DNA of 64,000 nucleotides. It comes from Beta vulgaris subsp. vulgaris (Eukaryota > Streptophyta > Magnoliopsida > Caryophyllales > Amaranthaceae). Location of the stretch: NCBI RefSeq assembly GCF_026745355.1, contig NC_079210.1, positions 28,092,029 to 28,156,028 on the forward strand. Reading direction: 5' to 3'. The position numbers were made by a program, and so were the translations under genes. Positions within the stretch are counted from its first letter, which is position 1. Each line of letters begins with the position of its first letter. Below are positions 1 through 10,087 of this stretch, one piece after another. Under the pieces are notes generated by a model, which saw only the letters and a program-made list of their open reading frames with translations, did not search any database and was not told where the DNA came from.

Positions 1-17
1 CAAAAGAAGTTGAGAAA

Positions 18-788
18 TTGGTGAGTCCTAGCTCTCACCAAGAGGTAAAATCTTTTCCGGATTTCAAACCGGTACCCCCATTTCCCGAAGCATTAAAGGA
101 CAATCGTAAGCTTGAATCTTCTAAGGATATTTATGAAACATTTAGTCAATGTGTCGTAAATATTCCTTTGTTAAAATTGATAAAAGATGTGCCTTTGTAT
201 GCTAAGTGGTTGAAGGAAATTTGTTCCATCAAAAAGAAGAAAAATTTAAAAGGGAAGCAAAAGGTGAAGGTTAGTGAACATGTTTCCGCCGTTTTTCAAA
301 AGAGAATGCCAAAAAAATGCAATGATCCGGGCATGTTCACTATACCTATCACCCTTGGTAACACAAAGATTGATAGGCTATGCTAGATTTGGGAGCCTCC
401 ATTAATGTCTTCCTTATTCCTTTATGAGTCCGTAGAACTTGGTGAATTGCTTCCTACTAATGTTGTCATACAATTAGCGGATCGGTCCACTTCCATTCCT
501 AGGGGTGTATTGAAAGATGTTCTAGTGGAAGTTGATAAGATGATTTTTCCTGCTGATTTTTATGTAATTAACATGGAGCATGATAGGCATTCCGCCCCTA
601 TTCTTTTAGGGAGGCCGTTCTTGAAAACGGCTAATGCTAGGATCGATTGTGGCACCGGTTCTTTGACCATGCAGTTTGATGGTCAAAACGTTGAGTTTAA
701 AATGCATGATGCCATGGGAGGTAAAGAGGATCCTCTATCTATTCTATTGATGTGGGTTAAGCCTAGTGTTCACGATGATTCGATGTGA
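18..788 (+). pseudogene. gag C-terminus and aspartic protease of the Athila-like element (frameshifted)
   Basis: Two open segments in different frames (18-386 and 405-788) form one protein. The first holds the pre-protease region typical of this group (NIPLL..., YAKWLKEI, then PGMFTIPITLGN), which precedes the protease active site. The active-site stretch AMLDLGASINV is read across 377-409 in a frame different from the upstream segment, so indels lie on either side of it. The second segment carries the end of the fold: ADRS, then PILLGRPFLKTANARIDCGTG, where LGRPFL is the conserved C-terminal flap of retroviral-type proteases. The family enzyme cleaves the Gag-Pol polyprotein in the particle. 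The reading frame closes at 788 and no RT follows, which is unusual because protease and RT are normally one polyprotein. Confidence 0.8.
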
Positions 789-1850
789 GGTAAAACTTTT
801 TGATTTGCATGATGTCGAGCTTTCGACTTTAAACTAAGCGCTTCTCGGGAGGCAACCCGTGTTTTGTATATATTTTATTTGGAGATGAGTTGTTTGTTTT
901 GTTTTGTGTGTTTTGGTGTTTTGTTTCTTGTAGGACAACCTTTGAACAAAATCAAGAGAGCTGAAAGGGGTGGGTTTCATCACCACTTCCTTTGAAAAAA
1001 GAAAAAAAAAAAAAAAAGAAATCAAAAGAAGAAGAAAGAAATTGCCGAGAGCATTCCGCGGGCTAACCGCGGGCGTGCAGGTCCGCGGGCGCGACGTCAA
1101 ACCCCGCGGCGCGCGCCCTGGTTACAAGTGAAAAATGAAACAAAATGAGCCGCAAGCAACTCCGCGACTTCACCCGGGCGCTGAAGACCTCCGCGGGCGC
1201 GGCATTTCCTCCGCGTCGGACCATCGAATTTCCGCCAGGTTCGTTTTTTTTTCTTTTCGCCCTTTTCTCTTTCTTCCTCCTTCACTCAATTTCGACCCCC
1301 TCTTTCTCTCTCTTCTCACTTTCCCTCTCACAAAACCTCACCCCCCCTCTCAAATTTCTTCAATTCTTTCACTCAAATTACTCTCTTTCACTCTTCAATC
1401 CCTTTTCTCACTCTCTCATCTCATTTCCCACTCAATCCCCTTCAAAAATCTCCACTTTTCTCATCTTTTTACAAAATCTTTTGAAAACCCTAAAATTTGG
1501 GGGTTTTTGATTCTTGGAGTTTTTGGGCAATTAAAGAAGCAAGGAGCATTCGGGGTGTTGTTCTCACTTGGATACTTGATCAACCACTTTATTGATTCTT
1601 CCATAAGGTAAAACTTCAATTCTTCACTCTCTTTTTGGAAGTTCCCTTCATTTTTCATTGTGGTTGATTGATTATTGAGATTGTGGAGATTGTTGTGTTT
1701 TTAGAACTCTTTGTGGTTGTGTTGTCATTGTTGAGAGTTGAATTTGTGAATTTTGGAGTAAATTGTTGGAGGTTTGATTTGAGGAATTGAGGGTGGAATT
1801 GTTGTTTGACTTACTTGGGTTGTCTTGGTGAGAATTGTGGTTGTTTTAGC
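789..1850 (+). other. Untranslated spacer with CpG-dense block (Athila-like element)
   Basis: No convincing coding sequence. It starts with the CGGGAGGCAACCCG hairpin-like motif at about 846-860, then a purine-rich run (about 994-1043), then a CpG-dense block at about 1050-1230 full of CCGCGG and GCGCGC words, then a pyrimidine-rich, leader-like tract at 1230-1480 (CTCTTTCACTC type). The apparent ORFs in this stretch are artefacts of the biased composition. The following ORF begins at 1851, so the tract may act as its leader; this is inference from position only. Confidence 0.6.
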
Positions 1851-3103
1851 AATGGTAAGAAAGCGTGGTCGTACCCAAGGTTCCAATTCCAATGAGCCTG
1901 AGGTTCATGAGGCCTAACCTGCTGCTAGTGAGGTGATGATTGACACTATGGGGTTGACTGGACTCAATAGGGAGCAAAAGGTGACTTGGAGAAATCTTTG
2001 TCGATCGAAACGAGTGGTCCAGTGTACCAAGTTTCTTGATACTCCTTTCTTGGCTCAGTTGGGGCTTTTAGATGGATTTAGAGAGATGATGGGAGAGCTG
2101 GATTATTGGGCATGCTTGATTATACACCTCGCACTTATAAGAGGTGTGTTTATGAATTTTTATCCACTCTCACCTTGGTGAAGCATAGGGGAGAAACCCG
2201 TATTCGGTTTAGGATGCATGACCGAGTGCGTGATATTTCTATGAGCCAATTAGAGAGGCTTTGGTTGGGTCGCTCCCTCCAGCGACAATCCTTTTGTCCC
2301 CATGGGTGTTCCGTCTGAGGAGGTTGGTGTCTTTTGGTATCGCATTTCTGGATTACCCTCTAGCAGTGGTGGTGAGAAGATTAGTAGTATCCGTCACCCT
2401 GGTCTACGCATGGCTGCTTACTTCCTAGGCATGACTATCTTCTGCAAGGGTGAGACGGGGAAATTGAACCAATTAGAGATGTGCTATCTTCGTTCCTTGC
2501 TTCCGGGTAGTGCTGGTATCCGGATTGGGCCGACCTTTGGCTCAAGTCTTGCATTGATGTGCGAACCAAATTGGGTGGTCACCTAAGCATGGGGGGAATG
2601 ATTACACATTTGATTACGCGGTTGGGATATCCTCCTAATAATGCTTGTGAACCGGTGGCTGATAAGTTTCTCTTGTTTAATGCCCGCACATTGTTGAAAA
2701 AAAACATGTTGAAGAGCTCTGATGGTCCCCCATTTCAGATACACTGTGGTGATGGTTTTTTTTCTTCCTTGGGCGAATTTTCCTTTTGGCCCCACGGTGG
2801 CCGATTTCTTTATTCGGCCCGAGGTAGGCGGTGGGATTTTGGATGATATGGATGAGGATGAGGAAGGTGATGGGATTATGATATGGAGATGGAGCAAGGT
2901 GAAGGAAGTAGGCTTTCCTCTATCGAGGAACAGTTGCAGGCTCTTACTCTCCAGGGTAATGCTACCATGGGTTACATGAGGCATTTAGATGCTTTCTTTC
3001 AGCAGCAGTATGGTGGTAGTTATGTTCCATATGGTGATTTCCCTGGAGGAGCATCTGGCTCTGGTGCTTCCGGTAGCGGTGGGGCATATCATGGTGATCC
3101 CTA
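1851..3103 (+). pseudogene. Second ORF of the Athila-like element (post-pol, 'ORF-1/env-position' protein)
   Basis: ATG at 1851 (MVRKRGRTQG...) opens a protein broken by a stop near 1916 and at least three frame changes; the pieces are 1933-2181, 2106-2318, 2302-2586, 2559-2846 and 2883-3104. Recognisable stretches include CTKFLDTPFLAQLGLLDGF and a C-terminal low-complexity tail (FFQQQYGGSYVPYG, then GASGSGASGSGG). This resembles the plant-transposon protein family encoded downstream of pol in Athila elements, whose function is unknown and which is sometimes likened to env; no signal peptide or membrane segment is convincing here. An acidic segment (DDMDEDEEGDG near 2844-2876) precedes the glutamine/glycine tail. 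The assignment rests on position and general resemblance. Confidence 0.6.
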
Positions 3104-3945
3104 GAGGTATGTTTCCCCTTTTGCTACTCTTTTGACCTTCTTACACATTGGGGACAATGTGTCCTTTAAGCATGGGGGAGAGGAGTTGTTGATGATTTGT
3201 TTATAATGTAAATATTTGTTTTCATTTCGTAAGTTCAAAAAAAAAAAAAAAAAAAAATCAAGAAAAAAAAAAAAAAAAAAAAGAAAAAAAAGAATGAAAA
3301 AAAAAACATGAGAGATGAAAAAAAAATAATGATGAGTGGCTAGGTGAAAACCCGGGAGGGCGCCTAGGCAAAAGGAGAGGACTCGGATGTCACTTATTTT
3401 CTCGGAGTGGTGGCATATGAAGGGTGTTTGAAGCGGCGTTTGGGTAGGTCACTCATGGTTGAAATAAGGAGGTTGTGGTTTAGATGGTGGTAGGTTAGAA
3501 ACCTCTTGTTTTTCATCTTGGAGCCATAAGGGGAGTTGGAGGTTGTTTTAAGAGGTAAGCTCTTGGTTTGATGGTGTTATTCCGAACCAAGGCTTTGTTT
3601 TGAGGGAGTAGTGTGTGAGTTGAGCTTGGGGGATCTAGGATATGTTAGCTCCCTTGCTCTTTGGTTTGTGTGCAGTTAGCTTGGGTGTGTTGAGGTCATT
3701 TCCACACCAAGTTAACTATCCTTGTGGATTATGGAGCGATAAGATGGCTAGAGTTTTGGGCGTTGAGATTACTTCCGCCAAACTTTAGCTAGTTGCGATT
3801 CATCATTCATTCGCTTTTGATTGGAGTAGTGGTGTTAGGTTTGGATTTTCTGTGAATTTCTCCATGCTTTCTTGATAGACCTTGGAGATAGAAAGGAGTT
3901 AGGATTTTACTCGAGGACGAGTAAAGGTCTAAGCATGGGGGAATT
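3104..3945 (+). other. 3' untranslated region and polypurine tract of the Athila-like element
   Basis: No gene. It contains two A-runs (3236-3310) and a longer GT-rich non-coding stretch. A GCATGGGGGAGAGG tract occurs at about 3170-3183, and the same word family recurs immediately before the LTR (AAGCATGGGGGAAT, 3931-3944). The second is the likely plus-strand primer because the LTR starts right after it; the first may be a duplicated or central tract. Confidence 0.55.
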
Positions 3946-5236
3946 TGAATATGCCATGTTTTATATGGCATTCTTGACACTTTTCACCACTTACTAATGG
4001 GATTTGACACAAGTTTTGTTATGTTATTGATCTTTTTCTCTACTATGTTGTAATTAGCTCTTTTTAATCATTTGAGCTCATTTGTGTTGGAGAAAGTTCA
4101 AGTTAGAAAGTTAGCATGTCGAAGAAACTCTTTGAAGAGTTATCATAGTGAAGCAAGGAAGTGGAATGCGCGCTTCATGAATAGTTTTGGTTTGAGTAAG
4201 TCATCAACAAGAAGGGAGGTGAGAAGCTAAGGCCAGGTCTCCGCGGTCGCTGGAGATTTCATTGCGGCCGCGACGAATTATGGCAGAAAAGAGCCGAGAG
4301 CTCCTCCGCGACTTCACCGCGGGCGCGGACCCCTCCCCGCGGTCGCGGTGCTTTCCTCCGCGGTCGCGGAGCCCTGCAACGAATTTCGGCTTTTCGTCTT
4401 CCCCTATTTTTCTGATAAAAACAATAGTTCGTCTTTTGGTTTTGTATCGTTTTTCACTGGTTTTTAGAGAGAACTCAAATAAAATTGTAATCTTTGTATT
4501 TATGGAGGGCTAATCTTCCATCTTGGTGTATCAATCGAATCAACCATTTTAATCAACTTGTGAGTTCAATTCTTCTTTTAATTTGCTTAATGTTGATGAT
4601 TCTTCATGTTCTTCATGTTTGATTGTTTTTGTGCTTAAGTTAACTTGATCAATTAATTCTTGCTTATTGCAATCTCTACTATCTAGATAATTGTTGCTTT
4701 GAGATTATCTAGGGTTGTAGTTTATGCCCAATTATTGCACGCTCGTGGATGATTGAGTATAAGAAGAATCATCATATAATTTCGCATTCGACCGCTTGTG
4801 TGAATGCTAGATTACCCTATTGAAATCTCCCTAGTTGTTATCTAATTGCTAAATTGAATCTAGAACGCTTGGACTAGGTTGTTTTGCCATTAAGGGTAGG
4901 ACTAGAGTGCGCTTAGTCATACCATTACGTTAGGGGAGATTGAATCCTATATTCACAATAGGGCGTTCAAGTAACTTAGTTGTTGGATTGTTCAATGATC
5001 AAGGGTTGAATTGGTTGTGAAGATTGATTGCCAAGATCTCGTTTATTATTTGATTTTCCTTGCTTTTGTTTTGTTTGTTTAAATTTTCATTCCTCAAAAC
5101 CCCCCCCCCATTGTTACCATAGCACACGTCTAGTCAAGCCAAACTTACCTTCTCCGTGGATTCGAACCTTACTTCCTTATACTACGTTTGTGTAGGGTAG
5201 TATTGATTTATTTGTGCGTTAGCCGATACGACTTAG
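3946..5236 (+). repeat. 3' LTR of the Athila-like element
   Basis: Begins TGAATATGCCATG directly after the polypurine tract. It contains a CpG-dense block at about 4230-4385 (repeated CTCCGCGGTCGCGG words) related to the block at 1050-1230, then AT-rich sequence with a C10 run at about 5101-5110. The last 80 bases (CTACGTTTGTGTAGGGTAG and what follows) look like the usual R/U5 end of this group. The exact 3' end is uncertain; no second LTR is present in the window to align against. Confidence 0.6.
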
Positions 5237-5545
5237 GCCTCGCCAGTGAGACGTAGAGTTCCTTTCTTATCTTTTTCAAAATGCGTGCTTCGTGTACGCT
5301 TTTTACTGGAGATGTCGCGTCATGCACTTGACATTCCAGTTGCACTAGGCGCATCTGGCGTATGAGGCGTAATGTCATTTTGCCTATAAATACTCTTGAT
5401 TTCCCGGATGAAACACGACTTTTCATTATTATTTTCGAAAAATCCTTAAGAATACACTTCGACTCTTAAAACACTCAAATACTTTCAATCTATTCTTCAA
5501 TATAAAATCGTCCTACTGTATATTATGATCCTTTCTTTTTTTATA
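5237..5545 (+). promoter_or_regulatory. Promoter-like fragment with TATA box, possible LTR remnant
   Basis: A TATA-like element CTATAAATAC at 5384-5393 lies in a context typical of LTR U3/R junctions, with a pyrimidine/A-rich stretch after it, but no coding region follows because a Mutator-like element is inserted at 5546. I could not pair it with another LTR. It may be the end of the Athila-like LTR or a piece of another element. Confidence 0.3.
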
Positions 5546-5843
5546 GGGTTTTTCTACGTTATGCCCTTGTGTTTTTTCATTTTCTACGTTGTACCGCATC
5601 TTTCTGGAATTTCTACATTGTGCCCTTGTGTTATCTATTTTTAAAACAAAATGTCATTCTGTTAAGTGGCTGTTATGTGTCCCGTTAGTGAAATTAATGA
5701 TGATTAATTAATTAAATTAATTTGAGTAGCTGTTCAAAAAAACATGAGAGGGAAACTTTCCCAAAAAAAAAAAAAAACTAAGGTTTGACTCCCTTTTATT
5801 AACTTCTTTCCCCTTCCCCAAATCTTAATCTTCTTCCTTCTCT

Positions 5844-6128
5844 TTGAAGCTCCTCTCCATCATCAACAATGTCAACTGCAAATTCTTCCTCGGTTGCGGC
5901 CTTCGAATGGGAATTTGTCACTCCCAAGTTAATTGCAGCCCCCCAAAAAATACGAGATTGCACATCTCTGGATCTCAAAGCAATCCTGGTTGGGCATATT
6001 TCAAGTGCGATATTTGCAATTTTTTTGTGTGGTTGCACAGTGGACATATGATTAGAAGAGTAGATACTGTAGATGTTTTTTGCTCTAGGATTTTGTTTTT
6101 GGGACAGAGTGCGAAGAAGAGAGAGTAA
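5844..6128 (+). pseudogene. GRF-type zinc-finger-like fragment inside the MULE
   Basis: One open frame encodes about 94 residues with spaced cysteines: CKFFLGCG near the start and NPGWAYFKCDICNFFVWL about 40 residues later. The block 'NPG..YFKC..C.FFVW' strongly recalls the C-terminal half of GRF zinc fingers (NPGR.F..C....FF.W), which are frequent in plant proteins and are often picked up by MULEs. One expected cysteine in the middle (the 'HFWGC' position) reads ISGS, so the finger would not fold. Start choice is arbitrary, as a captured fragment has no true start. It could be a Pack-MULE capture or a remnant of an accessory gene. Confidence 0.45.
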
Positions 6129-6284
6129 GGAAGTTCAATGATCAAAACAGGAGAGAGAGAGGAGGGGTATTTAATTCTTTTTTTTTTTTTTTTGTCGAAA
6201 AAATTATAAATTTGACGGTAGGTGCCACATTTAATGCCAACCTAACGTCCATCATTAATAAGCACTAGTGGAAAAATGAAGAAG

Positions 6285-6530
6285 GGCTGCGCTAAAAAAG
6301 GCATGTAGGGCTGCGCTTTTTGACAGCAGCCCTTTCAGTAGCAGCCCTTCACTTTTTAAGTAGGGCTGCGCTAGGAAAGCGCAGCCCTTAAGCTAGAAGG
6401 GCTGCGCTAGTTAGGAAAAAGCGCAGCCCTTCTAGCCCAGAAGGGCTGCGCTAGTTAGGAAAAAGCGCAGCCCTTCTGGGCTAGAAGGGCTGCGCTTTTT
6501 CCTAACTAGCGCAGCCCTTCCTACCAAAAA
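6285..6530. repeat. Left subterminal hairpin array of CACTA element 1
   Basis: At least eight copies of AGGGCTGCGCT and its reverse complement AGCGCAGCCCT, several arranged as perfect snap-backs around GTTAGGAAAA or TTTTTCCTAAC. In CACTA transposons such subterminal repeats bind the transposase; here they also make the array strongly self-complementary. Confidence 0.85.
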
Positions 6531-6689
6531 AAATTTTTTTTTTTTTTTTTATTTTTTTGTCATTTTTTTACTCATAATCTCACATTTTCTGAAATTAAAC
6601 AGAAGAAAAGAGAAACGAAACGAAAATACTAAACCCAAAACAATAAAAAGAATGAAACGAAAATGAAAAAAGGAACAAAAACTAATATA

Positions 6690-6985
6690 CAAAGAGAAGT
6701 ATACAATAAGTATACAAGAAGTATACAAGAACATTAATCAAAATAAACAAAGAGAAGTATACAAGAATAACATTAATCAAAATAAACAAAGAGAAGTATA
6801 CAAGAATAACATTAATCAAAATAAACAAAGAGAAGTTACAAGAATAACATTCAAAACAAAGAGAAGTATACAAGAACATTAATCAAAACAAAGAGAAGTA
6901 TACAAGCAAGAACATTAATCAAAACAAAGAGAAGTATACAAGAACATTAATCGAAACAAAGAGAAGTATACAAGAACATTATAGA
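6690..6985 (+). repeat. Minisatellite in CACTA element 1
   Basis: About eight tandem copies of a 31-40 bp unit with the core ACAAAGAGAAGTATACAAGA followed by ACATTAATC; the early units have an extra ATA step (AAGAATAACATT), the later ones are shorter. The apparent open frames across it are repeat artefacts. Confidence 0.8.
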
Positions 6986-7439
6986 TCTGAAAAAATACAA
7001 GAACTACAACCTAATAATGTTTAAATACATAAAATAAAACCCAAATACATAATTTAAAGGAAAAAAAAATTTCGGAAAAACTTAAAATGGCTATTTGGAG
7101 GCTTAAACGAACTCGGATGGCTTAAAAAGCCTAAACATCACTGCAAAGCAGTGAGTTTGACTTGTTGGCTCGTTCCGCTTCCGAAAAGGTATCACAATAG
7201 GCAATCGGACTCCGTCGTCATGTTTAGTGCAAATCGGAAAAACTTAAAATGGGTTTTTGAGACAAATGTTTATGGGAGTTTTTGAGAGAGAAGAGAAGAT
7301 GAGAGAGAAGAGAGGGTGAGAGATAAGGAGGAAAGGAATAATGAGGGACGTGAGAGAGAGAGAGAATGAGGGATAATATATTTGACGAATCCCCGCTCAA
7401 TATTTCAAAGCGCGCGATTCCGAAATTTCAAAATTTTTC

Positions 7440-7742
7440 AGGAAGGGCTGCGCTTTTTTTAAAAAGCGCAGCCCTACTAAGCAGAAGGGCTGCGCTTTTT
7501 AAAAAAGCGCAGCCCTTCACTTAGTAGGGCTGCGCTTTTCAAAAAGGCGCAGCCCTTCTTACCTACAGAAGGGCTGCGCTTTTTTGAAAAAGCGCAGCCC
7601 TACTAGTGAAGGGCTGCGCCTTTTTAAAAAAGCGCAGCCCTTCTTCTTAGTAGGGCTGCGCTTTTAAAAAAGCGCAGCCCTTCACTAGTAGGGCTGCGCT
7701 TTTACGAAAAGCGCAGCCCTTCCTGCGCAGCCCTTTATGTTT
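7440..7742. repeat. Right subterminal hairpin array of CACTA element 1
   Basis: About a dozen copies of AGGGCTGCGCTTTT alternating with AAAAGCGCAGCCCT, forming six or seven consecutive near-perfect hairpins with short A/T loops. The units are cleaner and more regular than in the left array. Confidence 0.88.
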
Positions 7743-7885
7743 TTTCCCCTAGTGAAGCCCTCATTAATGGCATTTTGTATTAAAAATAAATAACACAAGG
7801 GCATAGTGTAGAAATTACGGAAAGTGGGTACAACGTAGAAAATGAAAAAACACGAGGGCATAACGTAGAAAAACCCTTTTTTATA

Positions 7886-8176
7886 TATATATTTATATAT
7901 TATTGAATTTTAATCTTTAAGAAAATAATATCTTTTAAATAAACTCTTCACAAAAACCGGATAAATATTTTCTTATCTTTTTCGAAAAACAAAATCTTTT
8001 CTTTAAAAAGATTTTCTATTAAAACTGATTTTCACTTAGGTAAAACAGATTTCATATTATTTAGCCATGACTTAGTCAATTACATAATTGTACCGTTATA
8101 TTACTGCACGCCTAAGTCTAGTTCCTTTTATAAATCAAGTTCCTTTAACAAATTCGTTTAGTGCCACTTAGTTTGT
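7886..8176. other. AT-rich stretch, no gene seen
   Basis: A/T-rich sequence with repeated AATCTTTT-type words that also occur at 9060-9290 within the neighbouring LTR. I see no coding potential. It may be an old LTR piece. Confidence 0.3.
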
Positions 8177-10087
8177 TGTTGTATAATATGAGCACTATAA
8201 GAGGGGGGGTGAATTATAGTGAGAGAATAAGCACTACTTTTTGCGGAATTAAAGTAAACTTGGGAACAAACAATGGAACACGAGAATTTTACGAGGAAAA
8301 ACTTCCTAGGCCTAGTAGGAAGAAACAACCTCGACCACAAGGATTTTAAACAACTTTCCACTATAATAGGCCAAAACAACTTTGATTACAACCTATTACT
8401 TTTCTCGATTCTCAACTTAAGTCACTCAACTCAAGTTCCCAACGACAGTTCCCAACAACTGACGTTTTCTCTCAACTTCACTAGAAGTTCCTTTCTCTTT
8501 CTCTTTCTCTTTCTCTTGCTTACTCAAAGCTTTCTCACACTTACAAGAGTTCACTCAAACCCTTTTTCTCAAAAATACACTTTGTAAAACAATGGAAGAG
8601 TAATAAAAACTCGATTAATGTAAGTATGAATTCTCTTAAGGAAAGGCACTGACACTTTAGATAACTTAAGACAAATTAACTAAGTCAGACACAATTTTTT
8701 CAAATGAATTAGGCGCCTATTTATAGACTATTAAGACAAGACATGATTTCCACTAACTTAGACCATTATCACATGTTCTCCATGATTTCTAATTAATTAA
8801 TTAAATTAAATTAAATTAATTATTCCATGTCATGTACATCATCCACTAATCCATTACTTCACTTCATAGAAGCAGTAACAAAGTACGTGATTTTGCAAAC
8901 TTGGAGAATAATTAATCTTATTTAATTTAATTAAATACTTGGAGGATAATTAACTTAAGCCACTAAATCCACTAACTCCATAAACATGTAGCAGTAAATC
9001 ATTTAGGCGTGTAAGCTAGAATTTAGGAAATAAATAAATAAAAATCCTTTAGCTAGTTTTTAGAAAAAAAAAAATCTTTTTCAAAATCTTTTATAAAAAC
9101 CGGAAATATTTTTTGTATTTCAAAAAATCCGAAACATTTTGAAAACCGGAAATAATATATTTTCGAAAACTAAATCTTTTAAATAAACCGTAAAAGATAA
9201 AATATATATTTTTTAAAAAGATAAGATTTGAAAATCAGTTATTTTAAAATCAGAAAATCTATTTAAAATCTTTTCCCAACAAACTTAAACTAACTTCCTA
9301 AAATTATGGATCTTAGTCAAAATATCCCTAAAAACTCTAACAACTATATTGGGCACACAATTATCTTAGGCGCACAATATTAGTCACTTAGTAGTTCCTA
9401 AATTAGTTTTAAAGTCTTGTCTCCTAATTATTAAGTCTTGTTCCTAAGCCTTGTTCCTATAGTGCCAGGTCTGTTCCTTTCATGGGAACAGAACCAAGTT
9501 CTTTTGAGAATTCACCACGAACTTAATAAAGCTATTACTCAACCTTAACAAGAAGATTAATAAATACCCTAATGTATTCTAATCTTCATTCCATGCTTGA
9601 GTCTTCATTTCTCGAACATCTTTACTTCGATCTTGATTAATTCTCCGTTTAATCTTCAATCAAGTATTCTCTTAGCTCGAGCATGAATTACCTTGCAATC
9701 AACATAAAATAAAATATACTATGTCTTTTGTGGTTAGGTCATCTTCAAAACTCAAGGATCAACATTTGTTCCTTTAACAAGGAACAAACTCTCATTCTCA
9801 AATAAGACTGCCAATGTTCCTTACCATCCTTACTTGTTCCTTTACAATGGAACTAGAAAATAAAACGTCTTGCTTTTATTCTTCTTGACCAATGCTTGCT
9901 CCAGTATCAACTTCTAGAAACTTCTTTACTTAGCCTCTGAAATCCTTCTTGACTTCTTCCTTGACTTCATATTCTCCTAGTTCCTTTCATTGATACCTTA
10001 AAAATCATACACTTAAATAACTCATTAGTTCACTACTTAATTTGCATCTTTGTTTCTTTGTCATCATCAAAACTAGGGTTCAACAAG
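8177..10087 (-). repeat. Lone SIRE-type Ty1/copia LTR (minus strand)
   Basis: The left part (AAGAGGGGGGGTGAATTATAG at about 8198, then GAACACGAGAATTTTACGAGG) aligns by eye with the LTR ends at 14740 and 24770, including the 'CTAGGCC.AGTAGGAAGAAA...CTCGACCACAAGGA' stretch. The right end, reversed, reads TGTTGAACCCTAGTTTTGAT, the classical start of SIRE/Maximus-type LTRs. No primer-binding site follows the left end and no internal region follows the right end, so it is a solo or truncated LTR. I found no matching 5-bp target duplication, and the two flanks are not obviously parts of one host sequence. Confidence 0.65.

Larger units (their letters stand above)
1..5236 (+). mobile_element. Athila-like Ty3/gypsy retrotransposon, 3' portion, internally deleted
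   Basis: The order seen is gag-protease end (18-788), a 1-kb untranslated spacer, an ORF in the position normally downstream of pol (1851-3103), an A-rich spacer, a polypurine tract with GCATGGGGGAAT at 3933-3944, and a 3' LTR from about 3946. The protease style (DLGAS), the motif CGGGAGGCAACCCG near 846 and the ACTCGAGGACGAG motif just before the LTR are familiar from the Athila/Tat group. Reverse transcriptase, RNase H and integrase are absent between protease and the second ORF, so this is probably a non-autonomous deletion derivative. The 5' LTR and most of gag lie left of the window. The right boundary near 5236 is approximate because the LTR end is not sharp and no target duplication can be tested. 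Confidence 0.75.
6263..7754. mobile_element. CACTA element 1 (non-autonomous), nested in the MULE
   Basis: Ends are CACTAGTGGAAAAA (6263-) and TTTTTTCCCCTAGTG (-7754), inverted repeats beginning with the diagnostic CACTA. A 3-bp target duplication AAG flanks it (6260-6262 and 7755-7757), the size expected of CACTA transposons. The joined flanks read through MULE sequence on both sides. Size is 1.49 kb with no transposase, so it would need an autonomous partner. Confidence 0.92.
5546..7876. mobile_element. Mutator-like (MULE) non-autonomous element with 9-bp target duplication
   Basis: Terminal inverted repeats of roughly 110 bp: the left end starts GGGTTTTTCTACGTTATGCC and the right end closes with its reverse complement (...GGCATAACGTAGAAAAACCC, ending 7876). 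The flanks carry an exact 9-bp direct repeat TTTTTTATA (5537-5545 and 7877-7885), the size typical of Mutator elements. The repeats contain several related units (phrases meaning 'TACGTT.TGCCC' and 'CCCTTGTGTTAT'). No transposase is present. The interior holds a degenerate zinc-finger-like fragment (5844-6128) and is interrupted by a CACTA element (6263-7754). Confidence 0.9.

Noticed and set aside
834..1660. Several overlapping open frames of 60-158 codons on both strands
   Set aside because: They cover purine-rich, CpG-rich and pyrimidine-rich low-complexity sequence and have no domain; composition explains them.
3236..3310. Poly(A) runs as a LINE or SINE tail
   Set aside because: They lie inside the Athila-like 3' untranslated region with no retroposon body or target duplication; simple A-rich sequence.
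6285..7742. CRISPR-like array
   Set aside because: Repeats alternate in orientation, spacers are 0-20 bases of A/T, no cas genes, plant nuclear context; they are CACTA subterminal repeats.
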